In this document: one piece after another, positions 34,072-46,757 of the stretch
How the letters are laid out: each line of letters opens with the position of its first letter
How positions within the stretch are numbered: the stretch's first letter is position 1
Origin: Aquilaria yunnanensis
Lineage: Eukaryota; Streptophyta; Magnoliopsida; Malvales; Thymelaeaceae
NCBI GenBank assembly: GCA_039654915.1
Contig: CM077597.1
Location: 34,818,001 to 34,882,000, forward strand
Length of the DNA stretch: 64,000 nt
Direction: 5' to 3'
Translations under genes and position numbers: made by a program
The notes under the pieces: model-generated
Seen by the model: the letters and a program-made list of their open reading frames with translations, nothing else
Told to the model about the DNA's origin: nothing
The model's database searches: none

Positions 34072-35759
34072 TGTGAGAACTCTAATTATCAGGTAATTAA
34101 TTTATTTTAATTGCTTTTTTTCTTATTTAATTTCACTTGTAAGTTAGATTAGGTCAATACACAAGTCTTGCCAGTCTTTAGAGTCCAAAGGAGCAGAAAT
34201 TCAAGTTGTTTAACCATGTGGGAAACTAGAGGAAAAAAGGCAAATTGGCAATTAAAATGACCAAATTTGCCCAAGAAAGTTGGAATTGAGTTTCTAGATG
34301 TGAAATGAACATCACAAAGAAATTTGAACACAATTTGACAAAAAAAATGGCTTTACAATTTGACCAAAAAATTTGCTTTCTCTTGCTAAGGAAGTAAGGA
34401 AGGGAAAAATGGTAATTTCTAAGTAAAAAATGATCAAAATGGGTTTGAGAAGGTGAGAAATTGTCATTGAAACCATTTGACAGAGTTTGATGAAGTTTGA
34501 AGTTGATTTGACCACGATTGAGACTTTTCTTGTTAGTAAAGCTAAGAATGGCATTTTGGTAATTTTGCATAGTAAAACCTAATCAAATCGGAGTCAAAGG
34601 GGTCAAACTTGGGTCAACCTTGGTCAATGGTAGTTTAGGGTATGGCTAGTTTCAGATGGAAGCCAAATGGTATTTAATTTTCAAAGAAAACTAACTATGA
34701 GGTTTTATGGAGGTTGCATCCTTTTACCCAATGGTTTTGAGTCCTAGAAGACTCTTTCACACAAAAAACCTCTTTGAAACTTTAGGAAGTGAAGAAAGGT
34801 CTGAATGGGGAAAAATTTGCAGCCTAAATAACTTAGATGGAGCACTGTATCCGTTACATAAATGCCCTAAACTACTATGGACCATGTAAAGCCCTTAACA
34901 TTCACTACTCTAGTCCCCCATCCTTCTTTCACCAACTTTCACAACCACATGCAACTCCAACACCAGAAAAAAACCCTCCTCTGTACTTCATTTCATCCTC
35001 CTAGAAAAACAACTCCAAACCACTCAGGCCTCAACCAAAAATTCAAAGGAAATAAAAAAAAAGAGAGCTCTAGAGTCGTAAACCAAAGGAGAGGTGAACG
35101 TGTTGAAAGGGAGAGCTTAGGAGCTCTGGTTATGCTTCAAGGGAGCTCAATTTTGGGTTCTTTCTTGAGGTGAGATATTGTGTTTTATTAGTTATAGGTT
35201 TCCTCTTCTTTAAACATCAACCTTGTACTCATAAAAACCCATGGTTGTTCAGGTTCTGCTTGGTAAAAGGAAGGATAACTATAGAGCTCTAGAAAGTGTT
35301 TTTTATTTGTTTTTTTTCCTGTGGTGAGAGTTGAGTTTTGGAGTAGATGAAAGTGTGGTTGATCTACCCCTAGGCTCTAGATTATGTTCTAATATGGATA
35401 GTTTTTGATAGTACAAGGGACGCCAAGGAAAAAGCTTAAAACTAAGCATTGTGTGTCGAAGATTTATCACTTGGAAGGAGAAAAATATTTTTTGGTAAGG
35501 TTTTCCAACCCTTGTTTATTTAATAAGTTTTGGCCATGATTTAGCTTGGTGAAAGCTAGGGAAAATTGTAGGGAAAAAAGGCATCGAGTGGCCTATGGAG
35601 CCAAAGAAGGCACAAAAGCCACTAAGGCGGACTAGCATTTAGTTTGGGCATTAGGTGGTGTCCTTGGTGCATGGGCTGTAAAATCATCTGTGGATTGAGC
35701 CTTGAGTGCTTGGTAATCATGTGTGGATGAACCTTCAAGGTTTGACAAGCACATGAGAG

Positions 35760-37174
35760 TGTTGGGTTTCGGGAGCCAAACAGCGCAGCGGAATTTAACC
35801 GAAACCCTCCAGGATCCAAGTGAAACGGGGTAAACCAGGTGTTCGAAAATTTCATACCTAATTTCGGTTGAGATCTCTCACTCAACTGTAGAGTCGAATC
35901 ACAAAACCTGAACAGTTGACGTGTTCAGGCTCTCTATGGTATCCACACGAGCCTCTCGGGATCACCACGCTTCCACCACGTCCCGGCAGATGCGTTTCTC
36001 TTGCGCTCGCAGTGCTAGCTTGCGTCCTCCAAGGAATTGCAAGAGAAGAGTGCGGCTGTCCTTTTGCGAGGCTAGGGCAAGGAGACCTACGAATTTCTCA
36101 CTTAAAAGTTATATTTATAGTGAGACTCAACTTCCAGGCCTAATGGGTTTCAAAGCCCTAATCCAATTAGGATTTAATTTCTGGCTTAATAATGGCTCAA
36201 CTCCTTGGCCCATTATTAATACGAAATTAAAGTGAAACCATAACCCAAATAATTAGCCCATGCACTCTAATGATCCAAATAGCTCTATGTGTGCGACCCA
36301 ATAGGCTCTTGCCATGTTGGCAATGATCATAAATCACATTTATGATCATAAGCAATGAGCGGTGTCTAGCAACACATCATTGCTACCCAAGTGACAAGAT
36401 TGTCGGTGAATCGACTAAACCTTTATGATCATCACCGATATATGCCATTGTCCCTTTGTCCAAGATATCAAGACTAAGCACGAGACATGGAATGTGTCAC
36501 TCTCGTATAGCCCAATCTTTGGTTTCTTGATTACCGAGTAGACCAACTTAAACTGACGACATTGATATCATATATCAACTCATCGGAGCATGGCCATGCA
36601 TTTTCTAAGTCTCACTCTATCAAGGGGCCCAAAGATATCACTCCCGTTACATAGGAGGGACAAATCCCATCTTGATCATACAAATCCCTCCGCATGATAT
36701 GTGACATACCCAATGACCTCCTTCAAGTTCACTCAGTTACGAGCAACAAAGGAAAGTATCAAAGTATGTGACTCACATGTAGGGAACCTTGCTGATCTTA
36801 GGTCGAAGGACTACATATACCATGATCACTATGAGAATCACTTATGACACTCATATAACGATCCATGAAGTGTTCTCATGGTGGGTCGGTTCAGTACACA
36901 AGTTCTCCAACTTGTACCCATATGTAGACTACATATCTTATATTAGTCTCCACATATGCTAGTCATTATGTATTATTGCAACCCGCTCCACAATAATACT
37001 AGACTAGGGACGTTTAAGAATATCATTATTCTAGGGTTACAGTTATGCTTATTACGTTACGCAGAAACAAAACAACAAACATAATTGCTGGATTAATGCC
37101 TCAATAAAATATCATGACTCAATGTGTAAAAATACAATCATCTCATGATTGGCTTTTTGGGCACAATACTAACA
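35760..37174 (-). mobile_element. Copia solo LTR D
   Basis: 1,415 bp, plus-strand text TGTTGGGTTTCGGG to ACTAACA. Perfect TSD GAGAG at 35755-35759 and 37175-37179. Younger LTR subtype, very close to LTRs B and C. Palindrome at 36323-36349. Confidence 0.96.
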
Positions 37175-37229
37175 GAGAGGTATACCTCAGTTTTGGTGTG
37201 TTTGTGTTATGATCGGGCCCAAGGGCTTG

Positions 37230-37249
37230 GTGTGTGTGTGTGTGTGTGT
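37230..37249. repeat. (TG)n microsatellite
   Basis: A run of nine to ten TG units. It lies in the gypsy LTR segment 37180-38073, whose nearby text also repeats AAGGTACACATG twice (37315-37345). Confidence 0.9.
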
Positions 37250-37671
37250 ATGGCATGATCTCCTAAGTGCATGTGGATTTGGGCACCTAGGGGCATGGTG
37301 TGTTTGGGTGTACCAAGGTACACATGGGTGCGCTCAAGGTACACATGTATACATCAAAGAAGGGCTCATGCGGCAATACTGAGGTGCACATGGATTTACG
37401 CAAAAAGGCCACATGACATGTGCACCGAAGGAGGCACTTGATTGTGTGTGTCAAAAGGGCACCAAGGACATGCCTAGGGTGAGCATTTGTGTGTGCTAAT
37501 AGGCTCATGACCGTGCACACCAAGGGGGTTTTTGGGGCATATCTTTGGGCTTGGTATTCATACTGACTTGGGTTATGCTTTGGGCATGACCTATAAGGAG
37601 GAGCTCAAGGGAAAAGCCCTACTGGCTAAATGACTTTTAGGCCCATTAGGTGACTTGGGCCACAAGTAAGG

Positions 37672-38880
37672 ATACACATGGCTCCAATGGGCCAAAGAGC
37701 CCAAGAAGGGGCAAAATAGATCCATGTGCAATATGATCCACACCAAATTTGGTCAAACCCTGTTGCATACAATAAGGGATTTTTTTTGGGTTAAAGAAAG
37801 CTAGTAAGCCAAATGGCAATTACTCAAAGTATAAGCTCACAGGGAAAAAGTGGCCCAAGGGTATTTACCTAAAAATTAAGCTCATGGGCAAATAAATGGA
37901 CCAATAACTGACTTGTGTGTTTTTGTTTATTTGTTTGTTTACTTGCTTGTGTGAGAAGTATGAGGATTCATGTACCCAAAAGAGCATGATATAATGATCA
38001 TTATATAATACTCTATGTTGTAAGAGCTCACAACAAGCTCATGTTAGCTTGTGGGCAAACTTCATGCATGCATTGTTAGTGTTGTGCCCAAAAAACCAAT
38101 CATGAGATGATTGTATTTTTGCACATTGAGTCATGATATTTTATTGAGGCATTAATCCAGCAATTTTGTTTGTTGTTTTGTTTCTGCGTAACGTAATAAA
38201 CATAATTGTAACCCTAGAATAATGATATTCTTAAACGTCCCTAGTCTAGTATTATTGTGGAGCGGGTTGCAATAATACACATGGCTCCAATGGGCCAAAG
38301 AGCCCAAGAAGGGGCAAAATAGATCCATGTGCAATATGATCCACACCAAATTTGGTCAAACCCTGTTGCATACAATAAGGGATTTTTTTTGGGTTAAAGA
38401 AAGCTAGTAAGCCAAATGGCAATTACTCAAAGTGTAAGCTCACAGGGAAAAAGTGGCCCAAGGGTATTTACCTAAAAAGTAAGCTCATGGGCAAATAAAT
38501 GGACCAATAACTGACTTGTGTGTTTTTGTTTGTTTGTTTGTTTACTTGCTTGTGTGAGAAGTATGAGGATTCATGTACCCAAAAGAGCATGATATAATGA
38601 TCATTATATAATACTCTATGTTGTAAGAGCTCACAACAAGCTCATGTTAGCTTGTGGGCAAACTTCATGCATGCATTGTTAGTGTTGTGCCCAAAAAACC
38701 AATCATGAGATGATTGTATTTTTGCACATTGAGTCATGATATTTTATTGAGGCATTAATCCAGCAATTTTGTTTGTTGTTTTGTTTCTGCGTAACGTAAT
38801 AAACATAATTGTAACCCTAGAATAATGATATTCTTAAACGTCCCTAGTCTAGTATTATTGTGGAGCGGGTTGCAATAATA
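37672..38880. repeat. 603-bp tandem duplication across an LTR boundary
   Basis: Units 37672-38274 and 38275-38880 share the text from ATACACATGGCTCC through GAGCGGGTTGCAATAAT. Each unit holds about 400 bp of host gypsy LTR and about 200 bp of the start of copia LTR E. About three differences were seen (AAGTATAAG/AAGTGTAAG, AAAATTAAG/AAAAGTAAG, TTTATTTG/TTTGTTTG). The junction falls on a shared ATACA. Confidence 0.92.
38074..38277 (+). repeat. Partial copy of the copia LTR start
   Basis: The first 204 bp of LTR E repeated by the tandem duplication, starting TGTTAGTGTTGTGCCC after TGCAT and stopping at GCAATAATACA. Not an independent insertion. Confidence 0.92.
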
Positions 38881-40092
38881 CATAATGACTAGCATATGTG
38901 GAGACTAATATGAGATATGTAGTCTACATATGGGTACAAGTTGGAGAACTTGTGTACTGGACCGACCCACCATGAGAACACTTCATGGATCGTTATATGA
39001 GTGTCATAAGTGATTCTCATAGTGATCATGGTATATGTAGTCCTTCGACCTAAGATCATCAAGGTTCCCTACATGTGAGTCACATACTTTGATACTTTCC
39101 TTTGTTGCTCGTAACTGAGTGAACTTGGAGGAGGTCATTGGGTATGTCACATATCATGCGGAGGGATTTGTATGATCAAGATGGGATTTGTCCCTCCTAT
39201 GTAACGGGAGTGATATCTTTGGGCCCCTTGATAGAGTGAGACTTAGAAAATGCATGGCCATGCTCCGATGAGTTGATATATGATATCAATGTCGTCAGTT
39301 TAATTTGGTCTACTCGGTAATCAAGAAACCAAAGATTGGGCTATACGAGAGTGACACATTCCATGTCTCGTGCTTAGTCTTGATATCTTGGACAAAGGGA
39401 CAATGGCATATATCGGTGATGATCATAAAGGTTTAGTCGATTCACCGACAATCTTGTCACTTGGGTAGCAATGATGTGTTGCTAGACACCGCTCATTGCT
39501 TATGATCATAAATGTGATTTATGATCATTGCCAACATGGCAAGAGCCTATTGGGTTGCACACATAAAGCTATTTGGATCATTAGAGTGCATGGGCTAATT
39601 ATTTGGGTTATGGTTTCACTTTAATTTCGTATTAATAATGGGCCAAGGAGTTGAGCCATTATTAAGCCCGAAATTAAATCCTAATTGGATTAGGGCTTTG
39701 AAACCCATTAGGCCTGGAAGTTGAGTCTCACTATAAATACAACTTTTAAGTGAGAAATTCGTAGGTCTCCTTGCCCTAGCCTCCCAAAAGGACAGCCGCA
39801 CTCTTCTCTTGTAATTCCTTGGAGGACGCAAGCGAGCACTGCGAGCGCAAGAGAAACGCATTTGCCGGGACGTGGTGGAAGCGTGGTGATCCCGAGAGGC
39901 TCGTGTGGATACCATAGAGAGCCTGAACACGTCAACTGTTCAGGTTTTGTGATTCGACTCTACAGTTGAGTGAGAGATCTCAACCGAAAATTAGGTATGA
40001 AATTTTTGAACACCTGGTTTACCCCGTTTCACTTGGATCCTGGAGGGTTTCGGTTAAATTCCGCTGCGCTGTTTGGCTCCCGAAACCCAACA
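38677..40092 (+). mobile_element. Copia solo LTR E
   Basis: 1,416 bp, TGTTAG to CCCAACA. Perfect TSD TGCAT at 38672-38676 and 40093-40097. Younger subtype. TATA box at 39732-39739, palindrome at 39502-39528. Confidence 0.96.
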
Positions 40093-40950
40093 TGCATGTC
40101 CTTGTGTGCATATGGTCCATTATGGTTAAGTGTAATGCTTATAAGTTGTTTATTATGGAATGCCTTACTAAGTATGTATAGCATACTTACCCTCATTGTT
40201 AATGTGCAGGTTTTGATTTCTTGGTTTGTGTTGATATGATGAATTGCTATATATATCTATGTTTGCATTCAAATAGGTACATGCATCAACACTTAGTGTA
40301 CACACTTGTAAATTTCACTCCATGATTTTCTCATATAGTTAGTGGCCTAACTCTAAGGATTTTTCACTTGATAGTAAACTGATGCACAAGGAAAGGACAC
40401 ATTGTGATTGCATTGCCCAAGGGATGTCTCTTGGGCAAAGGTGACTAGAGAGTGGTACACTATGGAAAAAATAGTAATAGCAGTATAATCTTATTGATGT
40501 AGTTGACATTGCCCTTAGTCTAGATTATGGCATGAATGTAATAGTTATGTAACAAAACCCTTTACTTGCTTAGTGCATTGGTTACTTGATATAAGTGTCA
40601 TTTAATTGATTTGGCACTTTATTTTATCATGTATTCATGCATGAGCATAAACTTGTTTTGTAAAATCGAACCTCTGTAACTGCATGTTTTCCGAAGCACT
40701 TGGCCACACCTATAATAGTACTTTAGTATAGTAATACTAATGTTCTTAGTGAAAGAGTTTTGAAAATATGTTTTCCTAACACAAAAGTAATTAATGGCTA
40801 GGCAAGTAGGAAATGAACCTTAATTAATACTGGCAAAAGATGCTAGAAATGAGGAATAAATGCTGGGTTAATTAAAGGAATTTATTAGCAGTAAAATAAT
40901 CTAGCCTAATTAAGAATTAATTGGGCATCAAATAAGGCAGTTCTTTACAT

Positions 40951-41269
40951 CAACATGGTATTAATTACCAGTATTGATGATTGAATTAGGGAATAAGTCA
41001 AATCCTCTGAGTCGTGGGATTCTTTTCTAAGAAAACAAGAGTTCCTTCTCTTACCAAACACATAATTTAGCTTGTAATATAGTCCCCGTGGAAACTCTCT
41101 AGTATGTTAATTCTCTTTACCAAAGTATAGTAGACCAACCGGCCTACAGGGTCTAAATGACCTTTGAATGATGAGGCTAATCATAGAGTCGAGGTAGAAG
41201 AGCCCTTGACTCTGCAAAGAGACCCATAAAGGGAAGGGCCCTGTGCCACTAGATGAAGATCAATTTTAG
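40951..41269. other. Unassigned boundary between gypsy LTR and Tat II
   Basis: No gene. It may hold the 5' LTR end of Tat II, but I could not pair it with 55251 onward. Confidence 0.35.
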
Positions 41270-41716
41270 GCTCTCCAACATGCTTTATTTGAGCAACTAT
41301 AGACAATTATCCAACAGGAGATTCAAAGGGCCTTGTTGAAGGCCATTTGGCACCAAGTGAACCTGAACAAGTCCTTCATTGGCACCTACTCATGAGGGCC
41401 TCGGCGATTGACCCATTCACACCAATAAGGTGGTCTGATGGCCCTACCGATAATGACATAAGTGCTATTCTACAATGGCTAGATCATATAGAGCAGTATA
41501 AGAGATATTTTGAGCCCCCAAGGGTAGTTCTTGTTCTGCCATTGATATTGAATACATGTGGCTTCAACCTTTCATAGATGAAACAATCAATGCCTGAACC
41601 CCTGATGGGTTTTGCATGCCAAAGATTAACCTATAATGTGGCCTTATAGACCCAATTAACCATATGTAGAGGTATATCACCTCCATAAGGATGGAACGGT
41701 CTTCTAACGTGATCAT
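41270..41716 (+). pseudogene. Tat II gag, N-terminal part
   Basis: The plus frame 41347-41577 and its continuation (PF-x-x-I-x-W-x-DG; LQWLDHIEQYKRYF) lie before the copia insertion. Weak gag similarity by itself; supported by the gag text that resumes at 44567. Confidence 0.4.
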
Positions 41717-41721
41717 GTATA

Positions 41722-44561
41722 TGTTGGGTTTCGGGAGCCAAACAGCGCAGTGGAATTTAACCGAAACCCTCCAGGATCCAAGTGAAACGGGGTAAACCGG
41801 GTGTTCGAAAATTTTCATACCTAATTTTCGGTTGAGATCTCTCACTCAACTGTAGAGTCGAATCACAAAACCTGAACAGTTGACGTGTACAAGCTCTCTA
41901 TGGTATCCACACGAGCCTCTCGGGATCACCATGCTTCCACCATGTCCCGGTAGATGCGTTTCTCTTGCGCGCTCGCAGTGCTAGCTTGCGTCCTCCAAGG
42001 AATTGCAAGAGAAGAGTGCGGCTATCCTTTTTGGGAGGCTAAGGCAAGGAGACCTGCAAATTTCTCACTAAAAGTTGTATTTATAGTGAGACTCAACTTC
42101 CAGGCCTAATGGGTTTCAAAGCCCTAATCCAATTAGGCTTTAATTTCGGGCTTAATAATGGCTCAACTCTTGGGCCCATTATTAATATGAAATTATTGTG
42201 AAACCATAACCCAAATAATTAGCCCATGCACTCTAATGATCCAAATAGCTCTATATGTGCGACCCAATAGGCTCTTACCACGTTGGCAATGATCATAAAT
42301 CACATTTATGATCATAAGCAATGATCAGTGTCTAGCAACGCATCATTGCTACCCAAGTGACAAGATTGTCGATGATTCGACTAAACCTTTATGATCATCA
42401 CCGATATATGCTATTGTCCCTTTGCCCAAGATATCAAGACTAAGCACGAGACATGGAATGTGTCACTCTCGTATAGCCTAATCTTTAGTTTCTTGATTAC
42501 CGAGTAGACCAACTTAAACTGATAACATTGATATCGTATATCAACTCATCCGAGCATGGCCATGCATTTTCTAAGTCTCACTCTATCAAGGGGCCCAAAG
42601 ATATCACTCCCGTTACATGGGAGGGAAAAATCCTGTCTTGATCATACAAATCCCTCCGCATGATATGTGGCATACCCAATGACCTCCTTCAAGTTCACTT
42701 AGTTACGAGCAACAAATGAAAGTATCAAAGTATGTGACTCATGTTGGGTTTCGGGAGCCAAACAGCGCAGCGGAATTTAACTGAAACCTTCCAGGATCCA
42801 AGTGAAACGGGGTAAACCGGGTGTTCGAAAATTTCATACCTAATTTTCGGTTGAGATCTCTCACTCAACTGTAGAGTCGAATCACAAAACCTGAACAGTT
42901 GACGTGTTCAGGCTCTCTATGGTATCCAAACGAGCCTCTCGGGATCACCACGCTTCCACCACGTCCCGGCAGATGCGTTTCTCTTGCGCTCGCACTGCTA
43001 GCTTGCGTTCTCCAAGGAATTGCAAGAGAAGAGTACGGCTGTCCTTTTGGGAGGCTAGGGCAAGGAGACCTGCGAATTTCTCACTTAAAAGTTGTATTTA
43101 TAGTGAGACTCAACTTCCAGGCCTAATGGGTTTCAAAGCCCTAATCCAATTAGGATTTAATTTCGGGCTTAATAATGGCTCAACTCCTTGGCCCTTTATT
43201 AATATGAAATTAAAGTGAAACCATAACCCAAATAATTAGCCCATGCACTCTAATGATCCAAATAGCTCTATGTGTGCGACCCAATAGGCTCTTGCCATGT
43301 TGGCAATGATCATAAATCACATTTATGATCATAAGCAATGAGCGGTGTCTAGCAACACATCATTGCTACCCAAGTGACAAGATTGTCGGTGAATCGACTA
43401 AACCTTTATGATCATCACCGATATATGCCATTGTCCCTTTGTCCAAGATATCAAGACTAAGCACAAGACATGGAATGTGTCACTCTCGTATAGCCCAATC
43501 TTTGGTTTCTTGATTACCGAGTAGACCAACTTAAACTGACGACATTGATATCATATATCAACTCATCGGAGCATGGCCATGCATTTTCTAAGTCTCACTC
43601 TATCAAGGGGCCCAAACATATCACTCCCGTTACATAGGAGGGACAAATCCCATCTTGATCATACAAATCCCTCCGCATGATATGTGACATACCCAATGAC
43701 CTCCTTCAAGTTCACTCAGTTACGAGCAACAAAGGAAAGTATCAAAGTATGTGACTCACATGTAGGTAACCTTGCTGATCTTAGGTCGAAGGACTACATA
43801 TACCATGATCGCTGTGAGAATCACTTATGACACTCATATAACGATCCATGAAGTGTTCTCATGGTGGGTCGGTCCAGTACACAAGTTCTCCAACTTGTAC
43901 CCATATGTAGACTCCATATCTCATATTAGTCTCCACATATGCTAGTCATTATGTATTATTGCAACCCGCTCCACAATAATACTAGACTAGGGATGTTTAA
44001 GAATATCATTATTCTAGGGTTACAATTATGTTTATTACGTTACGCAGAAACAAAACAACAAACAAAATTGCTGGATTAATGCCTCAATAAAATATCATGA
44101 CTCAATGTGCAAAAATACAATCATCTCATGATTGGCTTTTTGGGCACAATACTAACAACTCACATGTAGGGAACCTTGATGATCTTAGGTCAAAGGACTA
44201 CATATACCATGATCACTTTGAGAATCACTTATGACACTCATATAACGATACATGTAGTGTTCTCATGGTGGGTCGGTCCAGTACACAAGTTCTTCAACGT
44301 ATACCCATATGTAGACTAAATATCTCATATTAGTCTCCACATATGCTAGTCATTATGTATTATTGCAACCCGCTCCACAATAATACTAGACCAGGGACGT
44401 TTAAGAATATCATTATTCTAGGGTTACAATTATGTTTGTTAAGTTACGCAGAAACAAAACAACAAACATAATTGCTGGATTAATGCCTTTATAAAATATC
44501 ATGAATCAATGTGCAAAAAATACAATCATCTCATGATTGGCTTTGGGGCACAACACTAGCA
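41722..44561 (-). mobile_element. Copia solo LTR F, interrupted by LTR G
   Basis: Parts 41722-42741 and 44163-44561, about 1,419 bp together. The plus strand starts TGTTGGGTTTCGGG and ends CACTAGCA (mutated terminus). Flanks GTATA (41717-41721) and ATATA (44562-44566) are a TSD with one mismatch. Older LTR subtype (CTTGGGCCCATT, AATTATTGTGAAACC) with many private changes. Palindrome intact at 42289-42315. Confidence 0.92.
42742..44157 (-). mobile_element. Copia solo LTR G nested in LTR F
   Basis: 1,416 bp, TGTTGGG to ACTAACA, perfect TSD ACTCA at 42737-42741 and 44158-44162, which interrupts GTGACTCACATGTAGGGAACC of LTR F. Younger subtype. Palindrome at 43306-43332. Confidence 0.97.
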
Positions 44562-44566
44562 ATATA

Positions 44567-45440
44567 TGGCCTTCAATTCCACGCTAACGGGGGCAACTAT
44601 CTCTTAGATTGAGACTAACAGGGGGCATCACTTCCACTCGATCGAAGAACTTTCCCAAGCATTTCATTAACACTTCCTGGGAAGTAGGCTAACTCACAAG
44701 ATGGTGGCCCATCTACTGAAGATATGGCAAGGCCAAGATGAATCATTGAGGGACTTTATTCAAAGGTTTAACAGTAAGGCGGTGTAGGTACAAGACTTGT
44801 CCCTAGAATTACACCTAGGAACCATTACTTAGGGACTATCATGAGGCCCTAGACTAGCCTAGCACCCCTATGGAAACCTTATAAGGGATATAAAAGAATT
44901 TCTTGGTCGAGTTACGCGATACATGCATGCATAAGAACTTAATCGGTCCATAGCATAAAAGGAAAAATGCAAGACCAAAGAGGTTATATCCATTCATAGA
45001 AAGAGAAATATGGGTATGGTGGAGCCTTCACGGATGGACTAGCCTTCACGGAGCCACCCCTAAGGGAAACAAGGTCCAATACCCTTTATGCCCTAGAGAG
45101 GAAGAACCAAGTGCCGAGGTCGCCCTACCAATGCAACCTTTAAACAAGAAGGATATAGAGAAGTACTAAAGGTACTGTGAAGAGAAAGGCCGTGATACCA
45201 AAAATTGTTGTGAGTTAAAGAGACTTATTGAGAAGATGATACAGGAGAAGAAATTGAAGGAATACTTGGTTAGGCCACAATCTTCATGTCGGAGGCAAGA
45301 AGAAAGACCTTAAGAAGGGATGATGAAAAAGACCGCGATTGAGGATGATGGCAAGAAAGATAGAGATCACCCCTAAAAGACCATAAGAACCCAAGACCCC
45401 TAGTAAGGGTCATACACATGATCACTAAAGGAAACCCTCA
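44567..45440 (+). pseudogene. Tat II gag, C-terminal part
   Basis: Readable: HLLKIWQGQDESLRDFIQRF near 44710-44770 (the gag pattern L...KQG..ESLRD...RFN) and CEEKGRDTKNC followed by LKRLIEKMIQEKKLKEYL near 45175-45270, a degenerate form of the zinc-like motif seen in Tat I (CQFHQDHGHDTEHC). Stops and shifts occur throughout. Confidence 0.7.
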
Positions 45441-45541
45441 ACAGCTCGGAGTAGTAGGGATGCAAGATCACCCAGTTTGATGTATCCAGCACTAGCAATG
45501 TTCTCATAAGGCCTGATGGGTCTCAAGCCCACGTACCCGAC

Positions 45542-46226
45542 ATGGATCCCATGCTAATTATGGCCAAAATTAAAACTTTTGATGCGAAAAGGGTGTATTT
45601 GGACACTAGAGCCAACTCCCATGTCCTTTTCACTAATTGTTGGAGAAAATCAAAGTTAGACGATCCTCTTTTGTCCCCTGTCCTATGGCCTACATTTGGG
45701 GTTAGTAGAGAGAAGGTCTTGACACTTAGAATGATCAAGTTGCCTCTTATGCTAATGGGTACAGACAAAAATGGAAGGTTCATTTGTGACTCTCACACCT
45801 CAGAATTCTTGGTCTTAGATGTGATGTCACCATACAGTGCCATACATGGAAGACTGGCCTAGGTATAGTTCCATATTAGATCAGTTGTTAAATGGCTAAT
45901 GATGATGCGAAAAGGGTGTATTTGGACACTAGAGCCAACTCCAATGTCCTCTTCACTAATTGTTGGAGAAAATCAAAGTTAGACGATCCTCTTTTGTCCC
46001 CTGTCCTATGGCCTACATTTGGGTTAGTAGAGAGAAGGTCTTGACACTTAGAATGATCAAGTTGCCTCTTATGCTAATGGGTACAGACAAAAATGGAAGG
46101 TTCATTTGTGACTCTCACACCTCAGAATTCTTGGTCTTAGATGTGATGTCACCATACAGTGCCATACATGGAAGACTGGCCTAGGTATAGTTCCATATTA
46201 GATCAGTTGTTAAATGGCTAATGATG
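45542..46226 (+). pseudogene. Tat II protease, tandemly duplicated
   Basis: Aspartic protease remnant: LIMAKIKTFDAKRVYL then DTRANSHVLFTN, a damaged active site (D-T-R-A where D-x-G-S/A is usual), later FICDSHTSEFLVLDVMSPYSA followed by IHGR, matching F.VVD..S.YN.ILGR of the family. A direct duplication of about 323 bp gives a second copy (45904-46226) with a one-base deletion (TTTGGG for TTTGGGG). Both copies stop after GRLA. Confidence 0.8.
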
Positions 46227-46757
46227 ATTTCTGTGACTCCTATAGGAGACACCATTATTTTTATTAACCAAGCTTCAGTATAACAAAGCTATATAGCTAG
46301 TTTGAAGGGGTCGTTACCAGAGGGGAGCCGACAAAGAGGAAACATCCATCCTACGAGAATGAACCTAGCATATCCCTATCTAAGAACACCAAAATGATAG
46401 AGATAGCTCTCAAAAAAGCTATAAAGAATTGCAAGGATCTTCTCCCTATGGTAAAAAGGTCATTCATTGAATTTTTATAAGCTAATATAGATATTTTTGC
46501 ATGGTCCTCCAGTGACATGCGAGGGATAGACCTATAGGTTATCACTCATACGTTGTAAGTGAACCCTTCCCATTAGCCAGTCTAACAAAAGAAGTGAAAC
46601 GTAGCACTTGATAAAAGAAATTTCTTCAGAGAGGAGATCAAGAAACTATTGAAAATGGGTATCATACATGAAGTATGATACTTGGAATAGCTTGCTAATG
46701 TGTTCAATAAAGAAAATGGAGAATGGTGCATATGCATTGAGTATACAAACCTGAAGA
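46227..46757 (+). pseudogene. Tat II reverse transcriptase, N-terminal fragment
   Basis: From about 46470: ANIDIFAWSSSDMRGID, then VNPS, KKLLKMGIIHEV, LANVFNKENGEWCICIEYTN and LKK at 46757. This is the start of a Tat RT (usual FAWS..DMPGI; WLANVV.V.K.NGKWR.C.DF.DLNK). The sequence then jumps into a different element family. Confidence 0.75.

Larger units (their letters stand above)
34072..40950 (+). repeat. Third gypsy LTR, interrupted by two copia LTRs
   Basis: Begins TGTGAGAACTCTAATTATC after the polypurine tract. Own segments: 34072-35759, 37180-38073, and 40098 to about 40950. They are held together by the TSDs of the two copia solo LTRs in them (GAGAG and TGCAT). A/T-rich, with leader-like text (GAGGTGAGATATTG near 35167) and an intron-acceptor-like TTAATGTGCAG at 40200. 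No coding domain; small ORFs rejected. The end is not fixed and 40950 is a guess. Confidence 0.5.

Noticed and set aside
37287..37523. 78-codon Cys/His-rich minus ORF
   Set aside because: Comes from repetitive GTGCACATG-like LTR text; no zinc-finger spacing.
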